Assembly (NCBI GenBank): GCA_963575745.1
Contig: CAUYUJ010015831.1
Span: forward strand, 1 to 64,000
DNA length: 64,000 nt
Source of the DNA: Prorocentrum cordatum
Taxonomy: Eukaryota; Sar; Dinophyceae; Prorocentrales; Prorocentraceae
Direction of reading: 5' to 3'
Shown here: positions 56,464 through 64,000 of the stretch, one piece after another
How the letters are laid out: the number at the start of each line of letters is the position of its first letter
How positions within the stretch are numbered: the stretch's first letter is position 1
Notes under the pieces: model-generated
Seen by the model: only the letters and a program-made list of their open reading frames with translations
Databases searched by the model: none
What the model was told of the DNA's origin: nothing
Program-made: the position numbers and the translations under genes

Positions 56464-56484
56464 CCGTAGCCATTTTGGCTCAAG
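56463..56484 (+). promoter_or_regulatory. Genomic spliced-leader (DinoSL) sequence at 5' end of element 2
   Basis: Positions 56464-56484 match the last 21 bases of the DinoSL consensus. 56463 is C where the consensus allows A/G/T, and it belongs to the target duplication. So the element starts one base into the leader, or that base was lost at integration. ATG follows at 56485. Confidence 0.92.
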
Positions 56485-56621
56485 ATGCCTAGTTCCGCAG
56501 GGGAACAAGTGGATACCGCTAGTCCGCGGCCAGTGCCAGGGCTCGTGAGCCCGACAGCTTTCAACTTCCCGTGTGCCTCCTGCGGCCCGCAGGTGAGCTT
56601 TCTCTCCATCCCTCACCAGAC

Positions 56622-57761
56622 ATGTCCAAGCCTGGCTATGTCAAGTGTGCGGCGTGCTCGTACAATTGGACGTGGAAAGGCAAAGACAGGTGCTTCAGTT
56701 GTGGCAAGTCGCTCGAGCTGGCGGTCACTCCGTGGCGCAGCCAGCAGCCGCGCGGGGCGTGGGACACGCGCGTGCAGGCTGCGCTGCAGGACGAGCAGGC
56801 GGGCTGGCAAGACGGCTGGAAGCCATGGAGCGCCTGGCCCAAGTCCAAGGGTGGCCGCAAGCGGCAGCCACAGTTACAACCTTCGTCCAAGCCGCCCGAC
56901 GCCGAGCCGACGGACACTGACGCCCTCTTGGCCATGCTGGACAAATCTCTCTCGGAGGAGGCCCGCGCTGAGCTGGCACTCTTCAAAGACAAGATCGCAC
57001 CGCCCAAGCCAGCTCAGCAGGAATCACTCGACGCGAAGTACCAACGTCTCCTTGCAGCTGAACGTAAGGCAGCGGCAGCACTTACGAAGGCGGCAACCTC
57101 GGAGAGCAAGGCCAAGGAATGGGTCGTCCAATGCGAGGCCCACACTCAGCACTGTGCGGAGGCCCTCGGTGACGCCCAGGCCGCGGTGCAGGAGACCCTC
57201 GACGCGATCAACGAGGCGCGCGGCACGCGGACGCCCTCGGCGTTCAAGTCGACGGCAGGCGGCCTCCACCTCAGCAAGCTCCTCCTCAGCGGGGAGGACC
57301 TCGCCTTTGAGGAGGGCGAGGCCTTCGACACCTCCGACCTCGAGCTCGACGCCGAGGACGCCAAGAAGTGGGCAGACCTCAAGCAGCAGTTCCTCGACGA
57401 GCTCAAGACGAAGGTCAAGGAGGTCTTCGGCTCAGGCGCCGCGGCTATCCAGCAGCGCAAGCAAGAGCTGGAAGCCTTGCGCAGCAGGCTCCGCGCCAAG
57501 CGGCCTCGCACCGAGGCCGACGGCAGTGGGGCTCAGGCCGCCGAGGCGGGCGCGGGCAGCGCCGCGTCACCACCCGCTGCTGCAGCTGATGGTGGTGATG
57601 GCGGTCGCCCTGGCCCTGAGGCTGCAGCTCCTGCCGCTGCGTCTGCTGCCGCTCCTGCCGCAGCGAGTGCAGCAAAGCGATCGGATGCAGCCACCAAGCT
57701 TGCCGAGGCTGCAAGGGCTCGCGCCCACGAGGAGCGAACCAAAGATAAGGAGGACATTTAG
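56622..57761 (+). CDS. Element 2 ORF1: zinc motif plus coiled-coil protein
   Basis: 379 residues. The ATG at 56622 is the first in this frame; the frame is open from a GTG at 56571. Residues 8-25 form a C-x2-C-x11-C-x2-C zinc motif (VKCAACSYNW...CFSCGK), RanBP2-like in spacing. The rest is Ala/Glu/Lys/Gln-rich with long helical, coiled-coil-like stretches, and the C-terminus is Ala-rich. By position it is the RNA-binding ORF1 protein of LINE elements, expected to coat element RNA. It lacks retroviral-type CCHC knuckles. The last 77 nt overlap ORF2 in another frame, so ORF2 would need reinitiation, internal entry or frameshifting. The stop is TAG at 57759. ORF1 of element 1 is a diverged relative with a Cys cluster in the same place. 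Confidence 0.75.
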   Translation: MSKPGYVKCAACSYNWTWKGKDRCFSCGKSLELAVTPWRSQQPRGAWDTRVQAALQDEQAGWQDGWKPWSAWPKSKGGRKRQPQLQPSSKPPDAEPTDTDALLAMLDKSLSEEARAELALFKDKIAPPKPAQQESLDAKYQRLLAAERKAAAALTKAATSESKAKEWVVQCEAHTQHCAEALGDAQAAVQETLDAINEARGTRTPSAFKSTAGGLHLSKLLLSGEDLAFEEGEAFDTSDLELDAEDAKKWADLKQQFLDELKTKVKEVFGSGAAAIQQRKQELEALRSRLRAKRPRTEADGSGAQAAEAGAGSAASPPAAAADGGDGGRPGPEAAAPAAASAAAPAAASAAKRSDAATKLAEAARARAHEERTKDKEDI

Positions 57762-60700
57762 CCAGCCCAGCTTTCGCACGATCTACGTGCGGAACATTAC
57801 CGACTGGGGGCCAAAGTGCAAGAAGATCGTGAAGTCGCCGCCGTTCCAGGCGGACATCCTCGGACTATTGGAGACTCATGAGAGCGAGCGCACCAGTGAC
57901 GCAGTGCTTGCAGAGTTCGATGCATCAGCTTGGAAGGCAGTTATCTCACCGTCGCGAGCCGACGGTACAGTGCAGAAGGCAGGTGGAGTGGTCTTGGGAG
58001 CTCGACGCCACCTACAGTGTTCATCATTGGGCCACCTGGCCCGCTATCGCAACCAGACAAAGGGACAGTTGCGCCACAGGAAGCCAGAGCCCCACTTCGT
58101 CGCAGGGCCCATTGACTTCTGGGACTTCCAGGCGCTCACCATCCAGATGCATCATGGCCAGCTCACGGTGCTCATTGTGTACCTCACCACATCCATCGGG
58201 GTGGCTGGCCAGAACCTCATCAAGCTACAGAACCTTGGAGCTGTCATCAAGAGTCTCATGGGGGATTGGATCGCGATTGGCGATTGGAACGTGGTACCAA
58301 CGGAGCTGGAGGAGTCAGGATGGGTCAACTATGTCGACGGCCGCATCTGTAAGCCCTCCAACGTCTCGTTCACTCAGTTCACAGGTGGCCGCATGCTGGA
58401 TTACGCGGTCATCGGAGGGCCAGGTCATCACGTGCCCGCCAAACTCTTTGCGGACACGATGGGGGACCACAAGAGTCACATGGGCCTGGTGGCCCAGTAC
58501 ACTTCACAGTCGGCGCCAGCATGGGCTCTGATCTTGCCGACTCCCTTCTCCTTCGCTCACCCTCCAGCGGAGCAGAAGGCTGCCGACCCGCATAGCAAGC
58601 GCTCACGGGCCAAGCGCGAGGCTGAGCAGCGCAGGCTCGAGCGTATGCAGGACAACCCCTTGGAGGCCCTCAACCCAGAGGTCACCGAGGCGGCGTCTCA
58701 GCAGCAGCCAGTGGATGGCCCACCCCTGCCCGCGCACATGTGCGGGCCGCCTTCGAGAGGAGGCCGCGCGGTGCCAGCCGACCTGCCGTCGCGGGCCCCC
58801 GTTGGCCCTGCGATCTGGCGGTCGGCCGAGGCAGGGGCAGCCCCCAGTGCTGCGGAGGCGCAGGACATGGACCACGGCGAGCAGCAGTCCCACGACCGTT
58901 TGCTGGGCTTTCCGATGACGCCGCCGTGCCCGACGGTGGCCAGGCTCACGGCGGCAGAGAAGGACGAGCTGTGGGCACAGGTCTGCCACCGCCAGGTCCA
59001 GTACGATGCACCGCCCGACTACATTCGGGACTCCCAGGCGTACCAGTCCTCATCCGAGGCCGCCGACAATTTGGGCAAGCAGTACGCCAGATGGATCACG
59101 CACGTCGAATACTTCTATACAGACATCATGAATGTATCAGCTGATGAGCGGCACCGCTATGTTGGCCGAGGCATGGCACGCGCTCCTGCCCATATGAAGA
59201 TCCGAGCACCTCGAGCAGGCACGGGGGCATGCACCTCCAATCGGGCAACGCGATGGTGGAGCACTATGGCAGCATGTACTCAGCTGCTGGCAAAGGCCAT
59301 GGCCAGGACGAACGACGCGCTCTCCGAGGCTGGTGAGAACGCGGCAGACATCATCTACACCCATGCACACGCTATGCCCGATGACAACCTTGTTCCTATT
59401 GACAATGCCACCAAGCTCAAGTGGCAGCATGGTCTATCAGCTGTGCGTGAATGGTCTACTGACCAGGCTGCCACCATGGCCTATGCACTGGGGATCCTGG
59501 CCGACAGGTTCCAGCGCGCTGAGGTCCGACAAGGACTACAGGCCTTCCAGGAGTGGGTCATCCAGTGCACGGCCAAGAGACCTAGCAAGGTCCTCAAGTG
59601 GAGCACCGACTCAGCGGGGCCGATCATGGAGTACGGGGTCGGGCCTACGGCGTCCACCGACCTCCTTAGCATCATGGAGGGCAAGCGAGGTGCATGGTCG
59701 CAGCGCTGGAGTGGCACAGTTAACCTCTCCGACCTCCAGGCGTTCCGCCGCAAGTGCAGACTCCTTGCGGAACTTGAGGACGCATGGCAGCCCATTGATC
59801 CCTACCTCATACACGAGAAGGCCACCGTCCTGCCCAACGCCACGGGCCGTGGCAGTGACAACCTCGGCCCCTTGGACATTCGCAACTTGCCGTTCCAGGC
59901 CAAGCAGGACCTGGCTGATTTCTTCAACCAGTGCGAGAGGCAGATGGCGTGGCCGTGGCAGCTCATGAGTGTACTTGTGGGCATGCTTCCGAAGCCAGAC
60001 GGCTCGGAGAGGGGTGTCGCATTGATTCCATGGCTCATGCGCTTCTGGGCGCAGATGCGTAAGGTCATCGGGGCCGATTGGTGCGCGGCCAAGGCCGGAC
60101 ACTGGGACCAGGCCATCAAGGGCAGCAGTGCCCTCCAGTGCGGCATCTTCCGCCTGTTCTGCGACGAAGTCGACGACGAGCTGGACGTGCACTACGCCAA
60201 CGTGATGTGGGACTTCGCAGAATTCTACGACAGCGTCAACCCCATCATGGCATTCGAGGCGGCTCTCAGGCTCGACTTCTCGCCCAGGAAGCTTGGCATG
60301 GCGGCGGTCCTGTACATGTCACCGAGGATGCTGCGCTCCAGGGGCGCGATCGCGGCACCCATCCAGCCCACGGGATCGCTTTTGACAGGAGATAGCGATG
60401 CAAATAATCTGGCCAGAGCTGTTTTATATGATTTGCTCGATGACATCCACCGCCAGTTTTTACCCAGAGGTGTCAGATCATACCAATGGGTTGACGATAT
60501 AAACCAGCGTGCTGAAGGGCCAAAGCATGTCCTGGCTCCCGTCCTGGCCAAGGCGGCCTCCGTTTTCTTCCATGGTGCCCGTTCCCTTGGCCTCGACATT
60601 TCGGGGAAGTCTGGGGTTATCGGGGCCGACATCGATATGGCCAAAGCAGTTTGCGATGAATTTAATAAGAATGTGCCTGAGTTTAAACTTAGACCCAGTG

Positions 60701-62988
60701 CGGTGATTGCTGACCTTGGGCTCGAAAGGGGGCCCAGAAGGCAGAACAAAATCAAGCGCAACAAGCGTGTCAGCCAAGCGTTCCGCCAGCTTTCTAAGTT
60801 TCGCAAGGTTTCTAAGTTTAGTCGCATCCGCCTAGCCAGGCGGAAGCTGACCCTTATGTCTCCCGTGCCCCGCATTGCCTACGGAGCTATGGCTACAGGC
60901 ATGGCCCCGTCCCAGATTTTGAAGGTTCAACGCGCTGTGGCGGGGGCGTTAGGGGGTCGCAAGGCTGGACGCTGCCTGACTGCTTACCTGGCGCTTGAAC
61001 TCGGGAATCGCAACCCAGGCATAGAACTTAGAGTCCGCCAGCTGCAGACGTGGTTTCAGTTTATCACCCGTGACAAAGACAGTGAGCACGTCCTTCCCAG
61101 ACTTGCCAGAGCTTGGCCCAAGGTGGCCAACCGTGTCGCCCAGACCCCGAAGACCGACCGCTGGAGACATGTCCGAGGACCGATGGCGGGGGCGGTCGCG
61201 GCGCTTCTGGATGCGGGTTGGACGGCCACTGATGACACGTATTTAACTTGGTGTTCACCAGTCACAGACGACTGGTGGCGACTATCACTGCAGTCTGGCG
61301 ATATCGACTACGAACCTTTTCTTGAAGAATTCACCCAGTGCCTGTGGAGCCAAGCGTGGAAGCAAGCTAGCCAGCACTACTTGGGCGGGGGGCTGGAGGG
61401 TGGGGCGGACCTCTTCTCCCTTCGGCAGTCTCTCCGCACCTTAGACAAGATGACCTCCACAGCTGCTCCAGGCATCAGGGGTAATGTAATGGCCATGGCA
61501 ACTGGATCAACCTGGCCGAGGTCTAGGCTTTGCGAGGCTGGCATCTTCGGCGAATCCGACTCTTTTTGTGTGCGTTGTAATGCCAATCAGCCAGAGACTC
61601 CTTTTCATCGATCGTGGCAGTGCAGCGCCAACTCTCATCTGGACGTCTGCCGTGAGACGGCGGACCTCGAGCAAGAGGCCGCCGATGGATATCAGCAGTT
61701 TCCTTGTTTCTGGCTTCGAGGTCTCATCCCTGCGTCGTGGAACGTTGTCGATCCCCCCCTCAGTGAGGCCCGCGCGTGGACGTGGCAAACCCAACCCGAT
61801 GCCATTGCCAACCTCGAGCCAGGGACCCAGTTTTGGGGGGCGGGTGACGGCTCTGGAGGAGCCCACACCAAAGACCCTCGCCTCCGTAGATGTGGATGGG
61901 CATTTACCCATCTTGCGGCGTGGTGTAAAGACCCTTGCTGGAACCAGATTGGGCCCATCAAAGGCCAAGCGGGGAACCTCCCAGGGCCCAAGCAGTCTAG
62001 CAACCGTGCCGAATTGCTGGCTCTCATTTGCTGGCTGGAGGATCTTCCCCTTGAGTTTAACCTACCGCCTGACGGCGAGCTACACTTTATAACTGACTCG
62101 GCCTATGTGGCCCGTGGCGTGTCTCGGCCCGATGCCAGCAAACCCAGAACCAACAGGGATCTCTGGAAGAGATTTCGGAGTGCCCGAGGTGGGCGCCGCG
62201 TTTTATGCCATAAAGTCGAGAGCCACGTGGCCCAAGCCAGGCGTGCTGAAATGAATTTTCCAGAGCTTTGGATCCAGGCCAACAGTTTAGTAGATACCCA
62301 TGCTGATGACGCGGCTACGAAGTTTCAGCTTCACCCCGACCAGGTCCAGAATGTCATAGACATTGAAGCTAAGGCCGCCAGAGTTCGTAGGCGTTTGTGC
62401 ACTGTGCTCGAAGAAGTTATGCAGGCAGACAATGAAGCCAGGGCCCAGGTTGAGAGACTCCCGACCCTGGCCGAGCAGCAGCGAGCACCCCGCCCCAGCG
62501 TCTTGCAGAAAGCTGTGGCAACCAGTGCGCATACCCCATCCGTTGTCAAGCAGGGACGACAGGGGATCAAAGCCACGTGTTCGGTTTGTCTCGGTCGTGT
62601 GGGTGGCAGGGCCCGTGTTCTCAAATGGCTCTTGACCCCCTGTCACCCAGTTGGTATCCCTGACGGTGCTGCCCAACCCGCGGGTAGGGTCCCTGAGGCC
62701 CACCAGAGGCTACAAATCGGGGGCCGATCTCCTCATCCGTCGCACAATGTTGTGGCCCATGGAGACATCCCTATTTTCTATTGCAGCAACTGTGGGTATA
62801 TGTGTGCACGCGAGGGCGGAGCCCTCAGGAACCTTGCCAGAGAGTGCCGTCCTGCCACCAAGGACGGCAGATACAACCTGGAGCTGATTGCTAAAGGTAT
62901 CTGGCCAGGGAGCTCTGCAGGGGCTGCGGAATTCAATAGAAAGACAGGCCTTCGTCCCAAGGCGAAGGCAGCGGCAAAGCGTCGATAA
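57685..62988 (+). CDS. Element 2 ORF2: endonuclease-reverse transcriptase-RNase H polyprotein
   Basis: 1,767 residues from the ATG at 57685. The frame is open back to 56485, but that part is ORF1 read out of frame. APE-type endonuclease at about 20-270: LLETHE (Glu63), GDWN (199-202), GDHKSH (Asp261, His262). Reverse transcriptase at about 700-960: motif A WDFAEFYDSV (Asp843), motif B PTGSLLTGDSDANNL, motif C YQWVDDI (Asp937-938; WVDD where F/YxDD is usual). CCHC finger C1295-x2-C1298-x9-H1308-x4-C1313. RNase H at about 1380-1550 with Asp1388, Glu1443, Asp1471 and Asp1537. The C-terminal region has C1632-x2-C1635 and an H...C1700-x2-C1703-x17-C1721 module. It would carry out target-primed reverse transcription in the nucleus. 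The length is large for LINE ORF2. Confidence 0.92.
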   Translation: MQPPSLPRLQGLAPTRSEPKIRRTFSQPSFRTIYVRNITDWGPKCKKIVKSPPFQADILGLLETHESERTSDAVLAEFDASAWKAVISPSRADGTVQKAGGVVLGARRHLQCSSLGHLARYRNQTKGQLRHRKPEPHFVAGPIDFWDFQALTIQMHHGQLTVLIVYLTTSIGVAGQNLIKLQNLGAVIKSLMGDWIAIGDWNVVPTELEESGWVNYVDGRICKPSNVSFTQFTGGRMLDYAVIGGPGHHVPAKLFADTMGDHKSHMGLVAQYTSQSAPAWALILPTPFSFAHPPAEQKAADPHSKRSRAKREAEQRRLERMQDNPLEALNPEVTEAASQQQPVDGPPLPAHMCGPPSRGGRAVPADLPSRAPVGPAIWRSAEAGAAPSAAEAQDMDHGEQQSHDRLLGFPMTPPCPTVARLTAAEKDELWAQVCHRQVQYDAPPDYIRDSQAYQSSSEAADNLGKQYARWITHVEYFYTDIMNVSADERHRYVGRGMARAPAHMKIRAPRAGTGACTSNRATRWWSTMAACTQLLAKAMARTNDALSEAGENAADIIYTHAHAMPDDNLVPIDNATKLKWQHGLSAVREWSTDQAATMAYALGILADRFQRAEVRQGLQAFQEWVIQCTAKRPSKVLKWSTDSAGPIMEYGVGPTASTDLLSIMEGKRGAWSQRWSGTVNLSDLQAFRRKCRLLAELEDAWQPIDPYLIHEKATVLPNATGRGSDNLGPLDIRNLPFQAKQDLADFFNQCERQMAWPWQLMSVLVGMLPKPDGSERGVALIPWLMRFWAQMRKVIGADWCAAKAGHWDQAIKGSSALQCGIFRLFCDEVDDELDVHYANVMWDFAEFYDSVNPIMAFEAALRLDFSPRKLGMAAVLYMSPRMLRSRGAIAAPIQPTGSLLTGDSDANNLARAVLYDLLDDIHRQFLPRGVRSYQWVDDINQRAEGPKHVLAPVLAKAASVFFHGARSLGLDISGKSGVIGADIDMAKAVCDEFNKNVPEFKLRPSAVIADLGLERGPRRQNKIKRNKRVSQAFRQLSKFRKVSKFSRIRLARRKLTLMSPVPRIAYGAMATGMAPSQILKVQRAVAGALGGRKAGRCLTAYLALELGNRNPGIELRVRQLQTWFQFITRDKDSEHVLPRLARAWPKVANRVAQTPKTDRWRHVRGPMAGAVAALLDAGWTATDDTYLTWCSPVTDDWWRLSLQSGDIDYEPFLEEFTQCLWSQAWKQASQHYLGGGLEGGADLFSLRQSLRTLDKMTSTAAPGIRGNVMAMATGSTWPRSRLCEAGIFGESDSFCVRCNANQPETPFHRSWQCSANSHLDVCRETADLEQEAADGYQQFPCFWLRGLIPASWNVVDPPLSEARAWTWQTQPDAIANLEPGTQFWGAGDGSGGAHTKDPRLRRCGWAFTHLAAWCKDPCWNQIGPIKGQAGNLPGPKQSSNRAELLALICWLEDLPLEFNLPPDGELHFITDSAYVARGVSRPDASKPRTNRDLWKRFRSARGGRRVLCHKVESHVAQARRAEMNFPELWIQANSLVDTHADDAATKFQLHPDQVQNVIDIEAKAARVRRRLCTVLEEVMQADNEARAQVERLPTLAEQQRAPRPSVLQKAVATSAHTPSVVKQGRQGIKATCSVCLGRVGGRARVLKWLLTPCHPVGIPDGAAQPAGRVPEAHQRLQIGGRSPHPSHNVVAHGDIPIFYCSNCGYMCAREGGALRNLARECRPATKDGRYNLELIAKGIWPGSSAGAAEFNRKTGLRPKAKAAAKRR

Positions 62989-63027
62989 GACCTTGACGAG
63001 CAATGCTCAGCAATGCAATCCAAAAAA

Positions 63028-63249
63028 GTCGTCGTCGCCGTCCTCCCTCCTCCCGCGTCGTCGCCGTCGTCGTCGCCTACGTCGTCCTCTGTCTTTCCTC
63101 GTGTTCGTCGTCGTCGTCCTCTTTGGCGTCGTGGTCATTTCCGTCGTCGTTCTCGCCGTGGTCGTCCTTCCTCCTCCTCCCTCGTCGTCGTCGTCGTCGT
63201 TGTCGTCCGTCGTCGGCGTCTCGTCGTCGTCCCTCCTATTGCGTCGCCG

Positions 63250-63281
<32 letters not shown>

Positions 63282-63691
63282 GTCCGTCATCTTCCCTCCT
63301 CCCTCGTCGTTGTCGTCGTCGGCGTCGCCGTCTTTCCTCCGTCTTCGTCATTCGCGTCGTCGCCGTCCTTCCTCCTCCCTCGTCGTTGTCGTCGTTTCGT
63401 CGTTGTCGCCGTCGTCGTCCTCCCTCCCTCGTCGTCGTCTTCGTTGGCGACGTCGTCGTCGTCTTCGTCGTCGTCGTCGTCGGCGTCGGCGTCGTCGTTT
63501 TCGTCGTCGTCGACGTCGGCGTCGTCGTCGTCGCCGTCTCCGTCGTCGTCGTCGTCGTCGTCGTCGTCGGCGTCGTTGACGTTGCCGTCGTCGTCGTCGG
63601 TGTCGTCGTTGTCGTCGTCGTCGGCGTCGTCATCGTCGTCGTCGTTGTTATCGTCGTCGTCGTCGTCGGCGTCGGCGTCGTCGTCGTCGGT

Positions 63692-63735
<44 letters not shown>

Positions 63736-63930
63736 TGTCGGCGTCGTCGAATTCGTTGGAGACGTCGTCGGTGTCGTCGTTGTCGGCGGCGTCGTCGTCG
63801 TCGTTGTCTCTGTCGTCGCCGGCGTCGCTGTCGTTGCCAAGTGCCATTTGGTACCCACCGTCACGGTCTTAAGAGATGTTGCAAACCAAGTTGCGGGTGG
63901 GTGGGGGGGATGTTTGCGCGAGCAGTGGAG
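63028..63930. repeat. GTC-rich dispersed repeat, right arm after element 2
   Basis: It begins with the second copy of the target duplication (63028-63042), then CTCCCTCCTCCCG and a GTC/GCC tract to about 63835. It ends with GTGCCATTTGGTACCCACCG...GATGTTTGCGCGAGCAGTGG, the same ending as the copy at 52501-53600. Ser/Val/Asp-rich frames here are repeat artefacts. Confidence 0.9.
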
Positions 63931-63952
63931 GCGGTCAAGCGCGGTTCAGGGT

Positions 63953-63954
<2 letters not shown>

Positions 63955-64000
<46 letters not shown>
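63955..64000. repeat. Poly(T) run at window end
   Basis: At least 46 consecutive T. It could be the poly(A) tail of a minus-strand retrocopy lying beyond the window, or an assembly-end artefact. Nothing in the window decides between these. Confidence 0.9.

Larger units (their letters stand above)
56464..63027 (+). mobile_element. Intact LINE-like (non-LTR) retrotransposon, element 2
   Basis: 6,564 bp, defined on both sides: the 5' end is the spliced leader, and the 3' end is GCAATGCAATCC plus six A (63022-63027). A 15-bp target duplication (56449-56463 and 63028-63042) flanks it. It carries ORF1 and ORF2 overlapping in different frames, with no stop or frameshift and with all endonuclease, reverse transcriptase and RNase H catalytic positions recognisable. 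It is inserted in the GTC tract of a dispersed repeat whose uninterrupted copy is at 52501-53600. It looks recent and possibly still able to move, which is inference. Confidence 0.93.

Noticed and set aside
56485-57684. First 400 codons of the 2,167-codon frame in element 2 as part of ORF2
   Set aside because: The segment is Arg/Ser/Pro-rich and is ORF1 read in another frame. The ORF1 frame over the same bases has the zinc motif and helical composition. I therefore start ORF2 at 57685, though a fusion cannot be excluded.
63003-63872. Ser-rich, Asp-rich and Thr-rich frames in the GTC-rich repeat
   Set aside because: These are simple-repeat translations. The same region is non-coding repeat in the copy at 52501-53600.

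Overview
The window looks like a dinoflagellate nuclear genome. The key evidence is two copies of the dinoflagellate spliced-leader (DinoSL) sequence at 28036-28057 and 56463-56484, each ending in GCTCAAG directly before an ATG. GC-rich coding sequence, an intron with transposon-like ends, and a very low gene density among simple repeats agree with this. A species cannot be named from the sequence; a repeat-rich, large-genome lineage such as Prorocentrum or a relative is only a guess.

Layout. 1-12,500 is almost entirely simple and tandem repeats: GGA/GAA, long degenerate GAT tracts, and minisatellites of 102, 16, 152 and about 53 bp. 12,500-20,500 holds an 82-bp repeat family (two loci), CTTGG-type minisatellites, foldback elements, and the only convincing host gene, a secreted, probably GPI-anchored beta-propeller protein at 14573-15940. 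That gene is interrupted by a 205-bp intron that has inverted ends and a 5-bp target duplication. 20,500-28,035 is GAT/GGA repeats, little-recognised sequence and a decayed reverse-transcriptase fragment. 28,036-35,395 is a degraded LINE-like (non-LTR) retrotransposon. 35,500-56,300 is a mosaic of CTTGG arrays, foldback elements, GAGTA-type satellite and a repeated unit of about 0.8 kb. 56,464-63,027 is an apparently intact LINE-like element with ORF1 (zinc motif plus helical region) and ORF2 (endonuclease, reverse transcriptase, CCHC finger, RNase H, C-terminal Cys/His module). 63,028-64,000 is the interrupted right half of a GTC-rich repeat, ending in poly(T).

Main biological message. Both LINE-like elements start exactly with the spliced leader, so the RNA that was reverse transcribed had apparently been trans-spliced. 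The intact element sits in the GTC tract of a dispersed repeat with a 15-bp target duplication, and an uninterrupted paralogue of the same repeat lies at about 52,501-53,600. The older element is flanked on both sides by TCC microsatellite. Together these suggest elements that move as spliced-leader mRNAs and land in trinucleotide microsatellites. The intron in the propeller gene shows a second kind of mobile DNA that makes introns. All assignments are by reading motifs; no searches were run.
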